This document shows, one piece after another, positions 41,092 to 50,125 of a stretch of DNA of 64,000 nucleotides. Positions within the stretch are counted from its first letter, which is position 1, and every line of letters begins with the position of its first letter. The DNA is from Stenotrophomonas maltophilia (GTDB lineage Bacteria; Pseudomonadota; Gammaproteobacteria; Xanthomonadales; Xanthomonadaceae): positions 363,179-427,178 of the forward strand of contig DEVL01000004.1 of NCBI GenBank assembly GCA_002363385.1. The letters run 5' to 3'. Below the pieces are notes generated by a model. That model saw nothing but the letters and a program-made list of their open reading frames with translations. It ran no database searches and was not told the DNA's origin. The position numbers and the translations under genes were made by a program.

Positions 41092-42394
41092 ACTGATTAT
41101 TGTCCTCGCCCTGATCCTGCTCAACGGCTTCTTCGCCATGTCCGAGATGTCGGTCATGACCTCGCGCAAGAGCCGCCTCAAGCAGATGGCGGGCTCCAGC
41201 AAGCGCGCCGAGCGTGCGCTGGCCCTGTCCGAGAAGCCGGAGAGCTTCCTGTCCACGGTCCAGATCGGCATCACCCTGATCGGCATCCTGACCGGCGTGT
41301 TCGGCGGTGAGGCGATCGGCCTGGCCATCGCCGAGTGGCTGCATGGCATCGTCCCGGCCTTTGCGTACTCCAGCGAGGTCGGCAAGGCGCTGGCGGTCGC
41401 CCTGATCACCTTCCTGACGCTGATCTTCGGCGAACTGGTCCCCAAGCGGTTGGCGATCACCCGCTCGGAGGACATCGCCGGGCTGGTTGCATGGCCGATG
41501 GGTTGGCTCTCCCGGATCGCGTTCCCGGCGGTGTGGCTGCTCTCGCACAGCACCCGGCTGGTGTTGCGCGTGCTTGGCCTGGGCAAGGACGAGGCGGCCT
41601 CGGTGACCGAAGAAGAGATCCGCATGCTGGTGGCCGAGAGCCACGAGGCCGGCGTGATCGATGCCCATGAGCGCGACATGATGAATCGCGTCATGCGCCT
41701 GGGCGACCGTACTGCCGACAGCCTGATGACCCCGCGCAACCGGATTGCGTGGCTGGATACCGCGGCCGACCCGGAAAAGAACCTGGCCGCCATGCGCGAG
41801 AACGAGTTCTCGCGTTACCCGGTGTTCCGCGACAATGACCAGGACATCGTCGGCGTACTGGAGGTCAAGAGCCTGGTGACCCGCCTGGTACGCGATGACC
41901 ATTCGCTGTTCCAGAACCTGCGCGAGCCGCTGTACGTTTCAGAGTCCACCCACGCGATGAAGCTGCTGGAGATCTTCCGCGAGGAACAGCAGTCGATGGC
42001 CTTGGTGGTGGACGAATACGGCGAGATCCAGGGCCTGGTTACCATCAGCGACCTGATGGGCGCGGTGGTCGGCCGCCTGCAGTCGGTGGAGAACGTGGAC
42101 GAGGACGCGCTGGTCGTCACCCGCGAGGACGGCTCGTTCCTGGTCGATGGCTCGCTCTCGATCGAGGACCTGCGCGAACTGATGGGCAACGCCGAGTTGC
42201 CCGATGCCGACGATGGCGACTACTACACGCTGGCCGGTATGTGCATCCACTATTTCGGCCGCATCCCGCATGCGGGTGAGTACTTCGACTGGGCCGGCTG
42301 GCGCATCGAGATCGTGGATCTCGACGGCGCCCGTGTCGACAAGCTGCTGCTGCGCACCCTGAGCGAAGACGAAACCGATGACATCACCGGCTGA
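41084..42394 (+). CDS. CNNM/CorC-type transporter (DUF21, CBS pair, CorC_HlyC)
   Basis: Protein of 436 residues. The N-terminal DUF21 membrane domain (about 1-190) starts ELIIVLALILLNGFFAMSEM and contains the LSTVQIGITLIGILTGVFGG and ITFLTLIFGELVPKRLA helices typical of CNNM/CorB. A tandem CBS pair (about 210-335, MTPRNRIAWLDTAAD and VVDEYGEIQGLVTISDLMGAVVG) binds ATP-Mg in relatives. The C-terminal CorC_HlyC domain (about 350-430) is also present. Bacterial CorB/CNNM proteins move Mg2+; older annotations say hemolysin. The start is GTG at 41084 with GGGGAAG upstream. A proline-rich uORF overlaps the start. Confidence 0.92.
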   Translation: MFELIIVLALILLNGFFAMSEMSVMTSRKSRLKQMAGSSKRAERALALSEKPESFLSTVQIGITLIGILTGVFGGEAIGLAIAEWLHGIVPAFAYSSEVGKALAVALITFLTLIFGELVPKRLAITRSEDIAGLVAWPMGWLSRIAFPAVWLLSHSTRLVLRVLGLGKDEAASVTEEEIRMLVAESHEAGVIDAHERDMMNRVMRLGDRTADSLMTPRNRIAWLDTAADPEKNLAAMRENEFSRYPVFRDNDQDIVGVLEVKSLVTRLVRDDHSLFQNLREPLYVSESTHAMKLLEIFREEQQSMALVVDEYGEIQGLVTISDLMGAVVGRLQSVENVDEDALVVTREDGSFLVDGSLSIEDLRELMGNAELPDADDGDYYTLAGMCIHYFGRIPHAGEYFDWAGWRIEIVDLDGARVDKLLLRTLSEDETDDITG

Positions 42395-43037
42395 GCCGAC
42401 CCCGCCGGACCCGACGCGGCCGCAGTACCGCAACGAGGGTATCCGTACCCTGCTGGCGATGTTCGACCACGGGGATCCGGAGGAACGGCTGCTGCTCGGT
42501 CAGATCCTGCAGAACCTGCAGCAGAGCGCGTTCGGCGTGTTCCTGTTCGTGGCGATCCTGCCGGCCTTCATCCCGATCCCGGGCCTCGGCGGTGCGGTCA
42601 GTGGACCGCTGGTGGTGCTGATCGGCGCGCAGATGCTGTGCGGCATGCGCCGGCCCTGGCTGCCCGGCTTCATCAGCAACCGCGGGCCCAAGCGCGGGAC
42701 AATGCATCGGTTCCTTGAACGGATCAATGGACCGTTGCGGCGGCTGGACCGCCTGCTCAAGCCGCGGATGCCGGCGCTGCTGGTACCGCTGCCGGCGCAC
42801 GCCTTCAGCGGCCTGCTGCTGATCCTGATCGGCGTGCTGTTGTCGCTGCCGATCCCGCTCACCAACTATCTGTTCGGCTTCCAGTTGCTGCTGTTCGCGC
42901 TGGCGCTGCTTGAGCGCGATGGCGTGCTGATGCTGCTCAACTGGATCGGCGCGGTGGCTGCCGTGTTGTTCTTCGGCTTCAGTTCGGGGCAGCTGGTGGG
43001 CTATACGGTGGATCTGTTCCAGCGCTGGTTTGGCTGA
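42378..43037 (+). CDS. ExoD-family membrane protein
   Basis: Protein of 219 residues. The segment QQSAFGVFLFVAILPAFIPIPGLGG and the following membrane helices match the ExoD (exopolysaccharide synthesis) family. About four to five transmembrane segments are visible (55-80, 155-180, 180-200, 200-215). The exact biochemical role of ExoD is unknown; in Sinorhizobium it affects exopolysaccharide and alkaline tolerance. Its start overlaps the CNNM gene by 17 bases, so the two are coupled. Confidence 0.88.
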   Translation: MTSPAEPTPPDPTRPQYRNEGIRTLLAMFDHGDPEERLLLGQILQNLQQSAFGVFLFVAILPAFIPIPGLGGAVSGPLVVLIGAQMLCGMRRPWLPGFISNRGPKRGTMHRFLERINGPLRRLDRLLKPRMPALLVPLPAHAFSGLLLILIGVLLSLPIPLTNYLFGFQLLLFALALLERDGVLMLLNWIGAVAAVLFFGFSSGQLVGYTVDLFQRWFG

Positions 43038-43108
43038 GCAAGCGGGGCCACGTCGAGCGCGGGGAACGGCTGACGGAGCGAAGCAAGGCAAGAGACGACG
43101 TCAACAAA

Positions 43109-43142
43109 AACGGCGCTGCCCCATGTCGGGGTAAGCGCCGTT
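43109..43142. terminator. Hairpin terminator between convergent genes
   Basis: AACGGCGCT pairs with AGCGCCGTT, with an inner CCCC/GGGG stem, forming a long hairpin between the ExoD-like and pyridoxamine-oxidase-like genes. An A-tract precedes it, which gives a T-tract on the minus strand. Confidence 0.78.
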
Positions 43143-43190
43143 CTTGCGGAGCGAACAGCATCGGGCGCGTGGCCGATGCGTTGAACCTGC

Positions 43191-43700
43191 TTAAACGCCG
43201 GGCTTGAGATCCACCGTGCCAGTGTCGGACATCGCGCCCGGATCATCGGTCACCGCCGACAGCACGAAATACAGTGCCTTGCCGAGCAGGCCGCCGGGGC
43301 CATCCCAGTACTCGGCCGATTCGGCGCTGACGTGGATCAGGCGCAGGTTCGGGTCGTCCTTGCCGCCGGGGAAGAAGACCTTCATCGCCGGCGACCAGAG
43401 TTCGTCGATCTTGGCCCGGTCATGGACCACGCGCGCGGTGCCCGAGACCGACACATAGGTGTTGCCCGACGGCGAAGCGTAGGCCACGTTGACGCGCGGG
43501 TTGGCGATGATTTCCGCGATCTTCGGGCTGTCAGCCCCGGTGGCGAACCACAGGTCGCCATCGAATTCGACTTCCTGGGTGCCCAGCGGACGGCTGAACA
43601 AGCGCCCGTCCGCACCGACCGTGGTGAACATCGCGATGTCCACATCGCGGATCAGTTCGGCCAGTTGTTTGATGTGCTGCTGGCGATCATGTTCGGCCAT
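43191..43700 (-). CDS. Pyridoxamine 5'-phosphate oxidase-like FMN-binding protein (general stress protein 26 type)
   Basis: Protein of 169 residues with the split-barrel flavin fold. ELIRDVDIAMFTTVGADGRLFSRPLGTQEVEFDGDLWFAT and the following NPRVNVAYASPSGNTYVSVSGTARVV are typical of the GSP26 group. Such proteins bind FMN or F420 and are stress-related; true PdxH activity is unlikely because PdxH substrate residues are not evident. The start at 43700 has AGGAG upstream. Convergent with the ExoD-like gene. Confidence 0.9.
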   Translation of the reverse strand: MAEHDRQQHIKQLAELIRDVDIAMFTTVGADGRLFSRPLGTQEVEFDGDLWFATGADSPKIAEIIANPRVNVAYASPSGNTYVSVSGTARVVHDRAKIDELWSPAMKVFFPGGKDDPNLRLIHVSAESAEYWDGPGGLLGKALYFVLSAVTDDPGAMSDTGTVDLKPGV

Positions 43701-43786
43701 GAGGTGGCTCCTGTAAGGGGAGCCCCCATCACAGCCGATCGGCGGCTACGGCGACGTGAACCGCGCGGTCACGCCTTCTTCGCACG

Positions 43787-43821
43787 GCGCGCCGATGTCA
43801 CACCTGCAGCGCGCGCCGATG

Positions 43822-43834
<13 letters not shown>
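43787..43834. repeat. 24-bp perfect tandem duplication
   Basis: Two adjacent identical 24-bp units (43787-43810 and 43811-43834; each contains GCCGATGTCACACCTGCAGC). The duplication covers the last codons and the stop of the LLM oxidoreductase gene, so an extra in-frame copy of the C-terminal codons and stop lies just beyond the real stop. Confidence 0.92.
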
Positions 43835-44814
<980 letters not shown>

Positions 44815-44952
44815 GAATGCTCGTTCCAACCAGGAGATATCCCACTGAGATGGGGCTGTCCGGCCGGTTTGCCACCGTCCACAAGGCGCAGATGGCAAGA
44901 CGCTGATTTCTGTCTCGCGACGATTCAGGACAATCAGCGCCGTGAAGATGGC

Positions 44953-45705
44953 TCAGGCGGCGCCGGCGTCCTGGTCGACCAGCGGCTGCAGGGCCGGATC
45001 CAGCGCCACGCGCTCGTCGAAGACGAAGCAGCGGCCGTCATAGCCCTCACCACCCACGGCCTCGAAATAGCCCAGAATGCCGCCGTCCAGCTGCAGGACG
45101 TTGTCCATGCCGTCGTTGCGCATCCACAGCGCCGCCTTCTCGCAGCGGATGCCGCCGGTGCAGAAGCTGACCACCGTGCTGTCCTTGAGCGCCTCGCGGT
45201 GCGGGGCCAGGGCTTCGGGCAGATCGGTGAACTTGGTGATCGGCAGCACCAGTGCGTCCTGGAAGGTGCCGTACTCGATCTCCTGGGTGTTGCGCGTATC
45301 CAGCATCACCACCGGCTTGCCGGCGTCGTCGTGCCCCTGGCGCAGCCAGCGCTGCACCGTGACCGGGTCGATCGACGGCGCGCGTGGGTAGGCCAGCGGC
45401 TGGCCGTCGTCGATGCGGAAACTGATGATCTCCGGCTTGACCTTGGCCTTGAGCCGGGCGAACGGCTGCATGTGGCTGTAGCTGGTCTTCACGCGCAGCC
45501 CGGCAAACCGCGCATCCGCGCGCAGGGCGGCGTAGAAGCCGTCGATCGCCGGCTCGGCGCCGGCCAGGAACAGGTTGATGCCCTCGCCCGCCACCAGGAT
45601 CGTGCCACGCAGCTGCGCGGCGGTTGCCCGCTCCAGCAGGAGCGCACACAGCGCGTCCGGGTCGGCGACGGGGGTGAATTGGTAGGCGGCGGTATTGGCG
45701 ATCAT
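44953..45705 (-). CDS. trhO: tRNA uridine(34) hydroxylase TrhO (rhodanese-related)
   Basis: Protein of 250 residues. The N-terminal acylphosphatase-like part (LRGTILVAGEGINLFLAG) is joined to a rhodanese domain with VVMLDTRNTQEIEYGTF and the active-site Cys in SFCTGGIRCEKAALWM. TrhO (YceA) hydroxylates U34 of several tRNAs using oxygen. The protein is shorter than E. coli TrhO (about 350) and lacks its C-terminal extension, as in several proteobacterial homologues. Minus-strand neighbours are unrelated. Confidence 0.9.
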   Translation of the reverse strand: MIANTAAYQFTPVADPDALCALLLERATAAQLRGTILVAGEGINLFLAGAEPAIDGFYAALRADARFAGLRVKTSYSHMQPFARLKAKVKPEIISFRIDDGQPLAYPRAPSIDPVTVQRWLRQGHDDAGKPVVMLDTRNTQEIEYGTFQDALVLPITKFTDLPEALAPHREALKDSTVVSFCTGGIRCEKAALWMRNDGMDNVLQLDGGILGYFEAVGGEGYDGRCFVFDERVALDPALQPLVDQDAGAA

Positions 45706-45754
45706 CCCGCCATTTTAGCCGCTGGGCAGGCGCTACGCCTGAGCGGCGCTGGAA

Positions 45755-46120
45755 TCAGCCGCGCAGCAGCACGAACGGCAGCAGCACCAGTGCGGTCGCG
45801 ACGGCCATGCCGAGCAGCACCGCCACCACGAACACCGGGCGACGCCGGATCAGGCTGCCGAAGGTCTCGGCGGTGCCGTCGCGCAGCGCGGCCTCACGCT
45901 CACCGCGGACGCGTTCGCCGCGTGCCTGCTGGTACTCGCCCATCAGGTCCTTGGCCCGAGAGTGATCAGCGTCATCGCGGACCCAGATCCCGCCAAAGGA
46001 AATCCCCCAGGGGCTGGGCTCGGTGCGGTAGTGGGCGATGCCCGCCTTGTCCAGCAGGGCGGTGACATCCTGGATTTCATCGTCCGCGACATTGCGCAGG
46101 TTGAGCAGCAGTTTCGACAT
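45755..46120 (-). CDS. DUF6164-like small membrane protein
   Basis: Protein of 121 residues. An N-terminal soluble domain (LLLNLRNVADDEIQDVTALLDKAGIAHYRTEPSPWGISFGGIWV) resembles a putative signal-transducing or ACT-like fold, followed by one C-terminal transmembrane helix (about 96-118). The family is widespread in gammaproteobacteria and uncharacterised. Assignment to DUF6164 is from memory of the conserved PSPWGISFGGIWV motif. Confidence 0.75.
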   Translation of the reverse strand: MSKLLLNLRNVADDEIQDVTALLDKAGIAHYRTEPSPWGISFGGIWVRDDADHSRAKDLMGEYQQARGERVRGEREAALRDGTAETFGSLIRRRPVFVVAVLLGMAVATALVLLPFVLLRG

Positions 46121-46188
46121 GCGCCCATGATAGCGCCCGGCGATGCGCTACCCTTGCGTCCCCCGTTTTCTGGATCCGGAGCCCGCCC

Positions 46189-46629
46189 ATGCGCCGTCTG
46201 CCGCGTTACCTGCTCGCCCCCCTGATGTTGTCGCTGCTGGCCGCCTGCACCCCGCCCGGCCCGCCGCCCGGTGGCAGCATCGCGCAGTTCGAGAAAATCG
46301 ATACCCAGCCGGGCACCGGCGCCGAGGCCACGCCCGGCAGCAAAGTGACCGTGCACTACACCGGGTGGATCTACGACGAGCGCACCGCCGACAAGCATGG
46401 CGACAAGTTCGACAGCTCGGTCGACCGCGGCGAGCCCTTCACCTTCAACCTCGGCCAGGGCCAGGTCATCAAGGGCTGGGACGAGGGCTTCGCCGGGATG
46501 AAGGTGGGCGGCAAGCGCACACTGATGATTCCGGCCGAGTACGGCTACGGCGCGCGTGGCGCCGGGCCGATCGCACCGAATTCCTCGCTGGTGTTCGATG
46601 TCGAACTGCTCGACGTCAAGCCGCGTTGA
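46189..46629 (+). CDS. FKBP-type peptidyl-prolyl isomerase, lipoprotein
   Basis: Protein of 146 residues with a lipoprotein signal (LLSLLAAC, Cys near residue 20) and a Pro/Gly-rich linker, then one FKBP domain: VTVHYTGWIYDERT, FDSSVDRGEPFTFNLGQGQVIKGWDEGFAGMKVGGKRTLMIP, YGARGAGPIAPNSSLVFDVELLDV. The active-site aromatic residues are kept. It should fold proteins in the periplasm from a membrane anchor. It lies 10 bp upstream of the flavoprotein gene. Confidence 0.94.
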   Translation: MRRLPRYLLAPLMLSLLAACTPPGPPPGGSIAQFEKIDTQPGTGAEATPGSKVTVHYTGWIYDERTADKHGDKFDSSVDRGEPFTFNLGQGQVIKGWDEGFAGMKVGGKRTLMIPAEYGYGARGAGPIAPNSSLVFDVELLDVKPR

Positions 46630-46639
46630 TCCTGCCTGC

Positions 46640-47890
46640 ATGAGCATTGCCCTGGACACCCCACCACGCCGGGTCGCGATCATCGGCGGCGGCCCCGCCG
46701 GCCTGATGGCCGCCGAAACCGTGCGCGCCGCCGGCCACGCCGTCGATCTGTACGAGGCCAAGGGTTCGCCCGGGCGCAAGTTCCTGATCGCCGGCAAAGG
46801 CGGCCTCAACCTGACCCACTCCGATGCGCGCGACGTGTTCGTCTCGCGCTACCGCGAGCGCGCGGACGCGGTGGGCGGCTGGCTGGCCGATTTCGATGGT
46901 GAGGCGCTGCGTGCCTGGGCGCTGGCGTTCGGCGTGGAAACCTATGTGGGCAGTTCGGGACGTGTGTTCCCGGTCGACCGCAAGGCCGCGCCCCTGCTGC
47001 GCGGCTGGGTGCGCCGGCTGAAGGAACAGGGGGTGCGCTTCCACGTTCAGCACCGCTGGACCGGCTGGGATGACGCGGGCGCGCTGCGCTTTGAGACGCC
47101 CGAGGGCACGACCACGATCACGGCCGATGCGGTGGTGTTCGCGCTCGGCGGTGGCAGCTGGCCGGAGCTGGGCTCGGACGGTGCGTGGGTCGCGCCGATG
47201 ACCGCCACCGGCATCGACATCGCCCCGCTGAAGCCGGCCAACTGCGGCTTCGACATCGGCTGGACGGCCTATTTCAGCGAGCGCCAGGCCGGTGCCCCGC
47301 TCAAGCCGGTGGTGGCGCACTGGACCGATCTGCAGGGTCAGCCGCGCTCGCTGCAGGGCGAGTGCGTGATCACCGCGACCGGTATCGAGGGCAGTCTGAT
47401 CTATGCGCTGTCGGCGGATCTGCGCGACAGCCTGGCCCGCGACGGCCAAGTGACGCTGCAGCTGGACCTGTTGCCGGGCCAGACCGAAGCGCAGGTACTT
47501 GAGAAGCTGCAGAAGCCGCGACAGGGCCGCAGTTTCGGCGAAGTCCTTCGCCGCCAGCTCGGGTTGAGCGGCGTGAAGTCGGCCCTGCTGTTCGAGGTGC
47601 TGGGCCGCGAGGCCGGGCAATTGCCGCTGGACCAGATCGCGCATGCGCTCAAGCGGCTGCCTCTGGCTCTGCAGCGACCGCGTCCCATCGATGAAGTGAT
47701 CAGCACGGCAGGTGGCGTACGCCTGGAAGCGCTGGATGCACAGTTGATGCTGCGCGGATGCCCAGGCACGTTCTGCGCCGGCGAGATGCTGGACTGGGAA
47801 GCGCCGACCGGCGGCTATCTGCTGACCGCGTGCTACGCCAGTGGGCTGCGCGCCGGGCGTGGCGTGGTGGCGTGGTTGACGCAAGCGTAG
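46640..47890 (+). CDS. NAD(P)/FAD-dependent oxidoreductase (TIGR03862/BaiN family)
   Basis: Protein of 416 residues. The dinucleotide-binding motif VAIIGGGPAGLMAAE at the N-terminus, the family segment GSPGRKFLIAGKGGLNLTHSD, the FALGGGSWPELGSDG motif and the C-terminal CPGTFCAGEMLDWEAPTGGYLLTACYASG mark the HI0933/BaiN-like flavoprotein group, TIGR03862 subgroup. The physiological reaction is not known. The start ATG at 46640 lies 10 bp after the FKBP stop, so they are probably co-transcribed. SMAG repeats follow. Confidence 0.88.
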   Translation: MSIALDTPPRRVAIIGGGPAGLMAAETVRAAGHAVDLYEAKGSPGRKFLIAGKGGLNLTHSDARDVFVSRYRERADAVGGWLADFDGEALRAWALAFGVETYVGSSGRVFPVDRKAAPLLRGWVRRLKEQGVRFHVQHRWTGWDDAGALRFETPEGTTTITADAVVFALGGGSWPELGSDGAWVAPMTATGIDIAPLKPANCGFDIGWTAYFSERQAGAPLKPVVAHWTDLQGQPRSLQGECVITATGIEGSLIYALSADLRDSLARDGQVTLQLDLLPGQTEAQVLEKLQKPRQGRSFGEVLRRQLGLSGVKSALLFEVLGREAGQLPLDQIAHALKRLPLALQRPRPIDEVISTAGGVRLEALDAQLMLRGCPGTFCAGEMLDWEAPTGGYLLTACYASGLRAGRGVVAWLTQA

Positions 47891-47900
47891 ACCGCGAGAT

Positions 47901-47994
47901 GCCGGCCAGCGGCCGGCACTACCAGTAACGCGCCCTGACGGGCGCTCGGCGCGTGCCGCGCGCAGCATCGAGGTAGTGCCGGCCGCTGGCCGGC
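47901..47994. repeat. SMAG/REP-like palindromes, inverted pair
   Basis: Two 22-bp copies (47901-47922 and 47973-47994) of the GCCGGCC-GCT-GGCCGGC palindrome with GTAG/CTAC heads at the inside-facing ends, identical in sequence to the pair at 86-157. They lie between the convergent flavoprotein and GNAT genes. Confidence 0.82.
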
Positions 47995-47995
47995 A

Positions 47996-48475
47996 TCAAC
48001 GCCTGCGCTGCATCCGCACCGAGGCGAGCGACACGCCGCTGGGGTGTGGGTAGCTTTCCTCGCGCAACGCCTCAAAGCCACAGCGACGATAGAACGGGAC
48101 CGCATTGAGCGAGGCCGACAGCACCAGCGGCCGCGCCGGATCCGCCAGCGCCTCCATGGCCTGCATCACGGTCAGGCCGATGCCACGGCCACCGCAGTCG
48201 GGATCGACGAACAGCGCATCGATCTCGTTGCCGGCCAGATCGATCACGCCATAGCCCAGCAGCACGCCGTCAGTGTCTTCGGCAATCACACAGCCACCGG
48301 CCGCCAACAGCGCACGGTAGTGTTGCGGCGGCGGTGAGGCCGACCACGGCGCGATCACCTCCGGCGGATAGGCCGCGCTGCACAGTTCACGCACACAGCG
48401 CGAGCGCAGCACCCACAGGGCGTCGGCCTCATCGGCACGTCCCACACGCAGTTGAACGGTACGCTCTCCACTCAT
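47996..48475 (-). CDS. GNAT N-acetyltransferase
   Basis: Protein of 159 residues. The acetyl-CoA core is EIDALFVDPDCGGRGIGLTVMQAMEALA (GGRGIG in place of Q/R-xx-GxG/A), with NAVPFYRRCGFEALRE at the C-terminus. This layout is common in small-molecule acetyltransferases; the substrate is unknown. Its start overlaps the end of the upstream glutamate-synthase-like gene by four bases. Confidence 0.9.
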   Translation of the reverse strand: MSGERTVQLRVGRADEADALWVLRSRCVRELCSAAYPPEVIAPWSASPPPQHYRALLAAGGCVIAEDTDGVLLGYGVIDLAGNEIDALFVDPDCGGRGIGLTVMQAMEALADPARPLVLSASLNAVPFYRRCGFEALREESYPHPSGVSLASVRMQRRR

Positions 48476-50094
48476 CGCGACTTGCTCGTCCGCAGCGCCT
48501 GGATGCGCGCCGGTGGCTGGAACGAATCACTGCGCGCATCCGCCCAGTAATCGTGGAAGACCGCGTGGTCCGGCACTTTGCGCAGCAGCTCGCCCGGGGA
48601 CAGATAGCGGTACAGCGAGGCCAGTGAGCGGATCTCCACCGGCGAGACGCGGCGCAGGATGTGCTCCGGGCCCAGCTCGGCGGGATCGTTCAAGCCGGCC
48701 GCACACAGCAGGTCGCGCAGCGCGCGCAGGGTGTTCTCGTGATAGCTGTGCACGCGCGTGGCCTTGTCGGCCGCGTCCAGGTGACGCCAGCGATGCGGGT
48801 TCTGCGTGGCGATGCCGGTCGGGCATTTATCGCTGTGACAGCTCAGCGACTGGATGCAGCCCAGCGCGAACATGAAGCCACGCCCGGCATTGCACCAGTC
48901 CGCGCCCAGCGCGATGGTGCGTGCGATCTCGAAGGCACTGGTGACCTTGCCCGCCGCACCCACACGGATGCGATCGCGCAGGTCCAGCCCGACCAGGGTG
49001 TTGTGCACCAGCAACAACGCTTCGTGCATCGGCACACCCACGTGGTCGATGAACTCGGCCGGCGCCGCACCGGTACCGCCCTCGGCGCCATCGACCACGA
49101 TGAAATCCGGCAGCAGCCCGGTTTCCTGCATCGCCTTGGCGATACCGAACCACTCCCAGGGATGGCCGATGGCCAGCTTGAACCCGACCGGCTTGCCGCC
49201 GGACAGCTCCCGCAGCCGCGCGACGAACTGCAGCAGTTCCACCGGCGTGTTGAACGCACTGTGCTTGGAGGGCGATACGCAATCCACCCCCATCGGCACG
49301 CCCCGGGTGATCGAAATCTCTTCGCTCACTTTCGCCGCCGGCAGCACCCCGCCATGGCCGGGCTTGGCGCCCTGCGAGAGCTTGATCTCGATCATCTTGA
49401 CCTGATCATGGGTGGCGTTGGCGACGAACTTCGCTTCGCTGAAACCGCCCTTGTCGTCGCGACACCCGAAGTAACCCGAGCCGATTTCCCAGACCAGGTC
49501 GCCGCCCATCTCACGGTGATAGGGCGAGATCGAGCCTTCGCCGGTGTCGTGATAGAAGCTGCCGCGGCGCGCGCCTTCGTTGAGGGCGCGGATCGCGTTG
49601 GCCGACAACGAACCAAAGCTCATCGCCGAGATGTTGAACACACTGGCCGAATACGGCTTGGCACAGTTCGGGCCGATCTGGATGCGGAAATCGTGGTGGC
49701 CGATCTCGGTCGGCGCCAGCGAATGGTTGATCCACTCGTAGTCCACCGCATACGTGCTGCGCAGCGTGCCGAACGGCACCACGTCCATCTCGTTCTTGGA
49801 GCGCTGGTAGATCAGGGCGCGTTGCTGGCGCGAGAACGGCACGTCCTCCAGATCGCTCTGCACGAAATACTGGCGGATTTCCGGCCCGATCGATTCCAGC
49901 CCGTAACGGAAGTGGGCCATCACCGGGTAGTTGCGCCGCAGTGTGCTGCGCTTCTGCAGCATATCCCAGGTGCCCAGCACTGCCAGCAACGCGGTCACGC
50001 CGACGCCCCAATACCAGGCGGGCCAGATCGTGGCCAACCACACGCAGACCGGCAACAACAGGATGGCGAGCAGATACGCGAGATACCGATGCAT
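48472..50094 (-). CDS. FMN-binding glutamate synthase family protein
   Basis: Protein of 540 residues. Two N-terminal transmembrane helices (about 2-40) are followed by a GltB-like central domain with FMN-binding TIM barrel (ISAMSFGSLSANAIRALNEGA, GAKPGHGGVLPAAKVS, DGAEGGTGAAP) and a Cys-rich motif SLSCHSDKCPTGIATQNP, which binds an iron-sulfur cluster in glutamate synthase. It lacks the amidotransferase domain of GltB. The biochemical role of this membrane-attached subfamily is unclear. MHRYLAYLL at 50094 has AGGA upstream; a TTG four codons earlier is unlikely. Confidence 0.9.
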   Translation of the reverse strand: MHRYLAYLLAILLLPVCVWLATIWPAWYWGVGVTALLAVLGTWDMLQKRSTLRRNYPVMAHFRYGLESIGPEIRQYFVQSDLEDVPFSRQQRALIYQRSKNEMDVVPFGTLRSTYAVDYEWINHSLAPTEIGHHDFRIQIGPNCAKPYSASVFNISAMSFGSLSANAIRALNEGARRGSFYHDTGEGSISPYHREMGGDLVWEIGSGYFGCRDDKGGFSEAKFVANATHDQVKMIEIKLSQGAKPGHGGVLPAAKVSEEISITRGVPMGVDCVSPSKHSAFNTPVELLQFVARLRELSGGKPVGFKLAIGHPWEWFGIAKAMQETGLLPDFIVVDGAEGGTGAAPAEFIDHVGVPMHEALLLVHNTLVGLDLRDRIRVGAAGKVTSAFEIARTIALGADWCNAGRGFMFALGCIQSLSCHSDKCPTGIATQNPHRWRHLDAADKATRVHSYHENTLRALRDLLCAAGLNDPAELGPEHILRRVSPVEIRSLASLYRYLSPGELLRKVPDHAVFHDYWADARSDSFQPPARIQALRTSKSR

Positions 50095-50125
50095 GGCTTT
50101 CCTCAATCAATAGCTGCCCCCGAGT

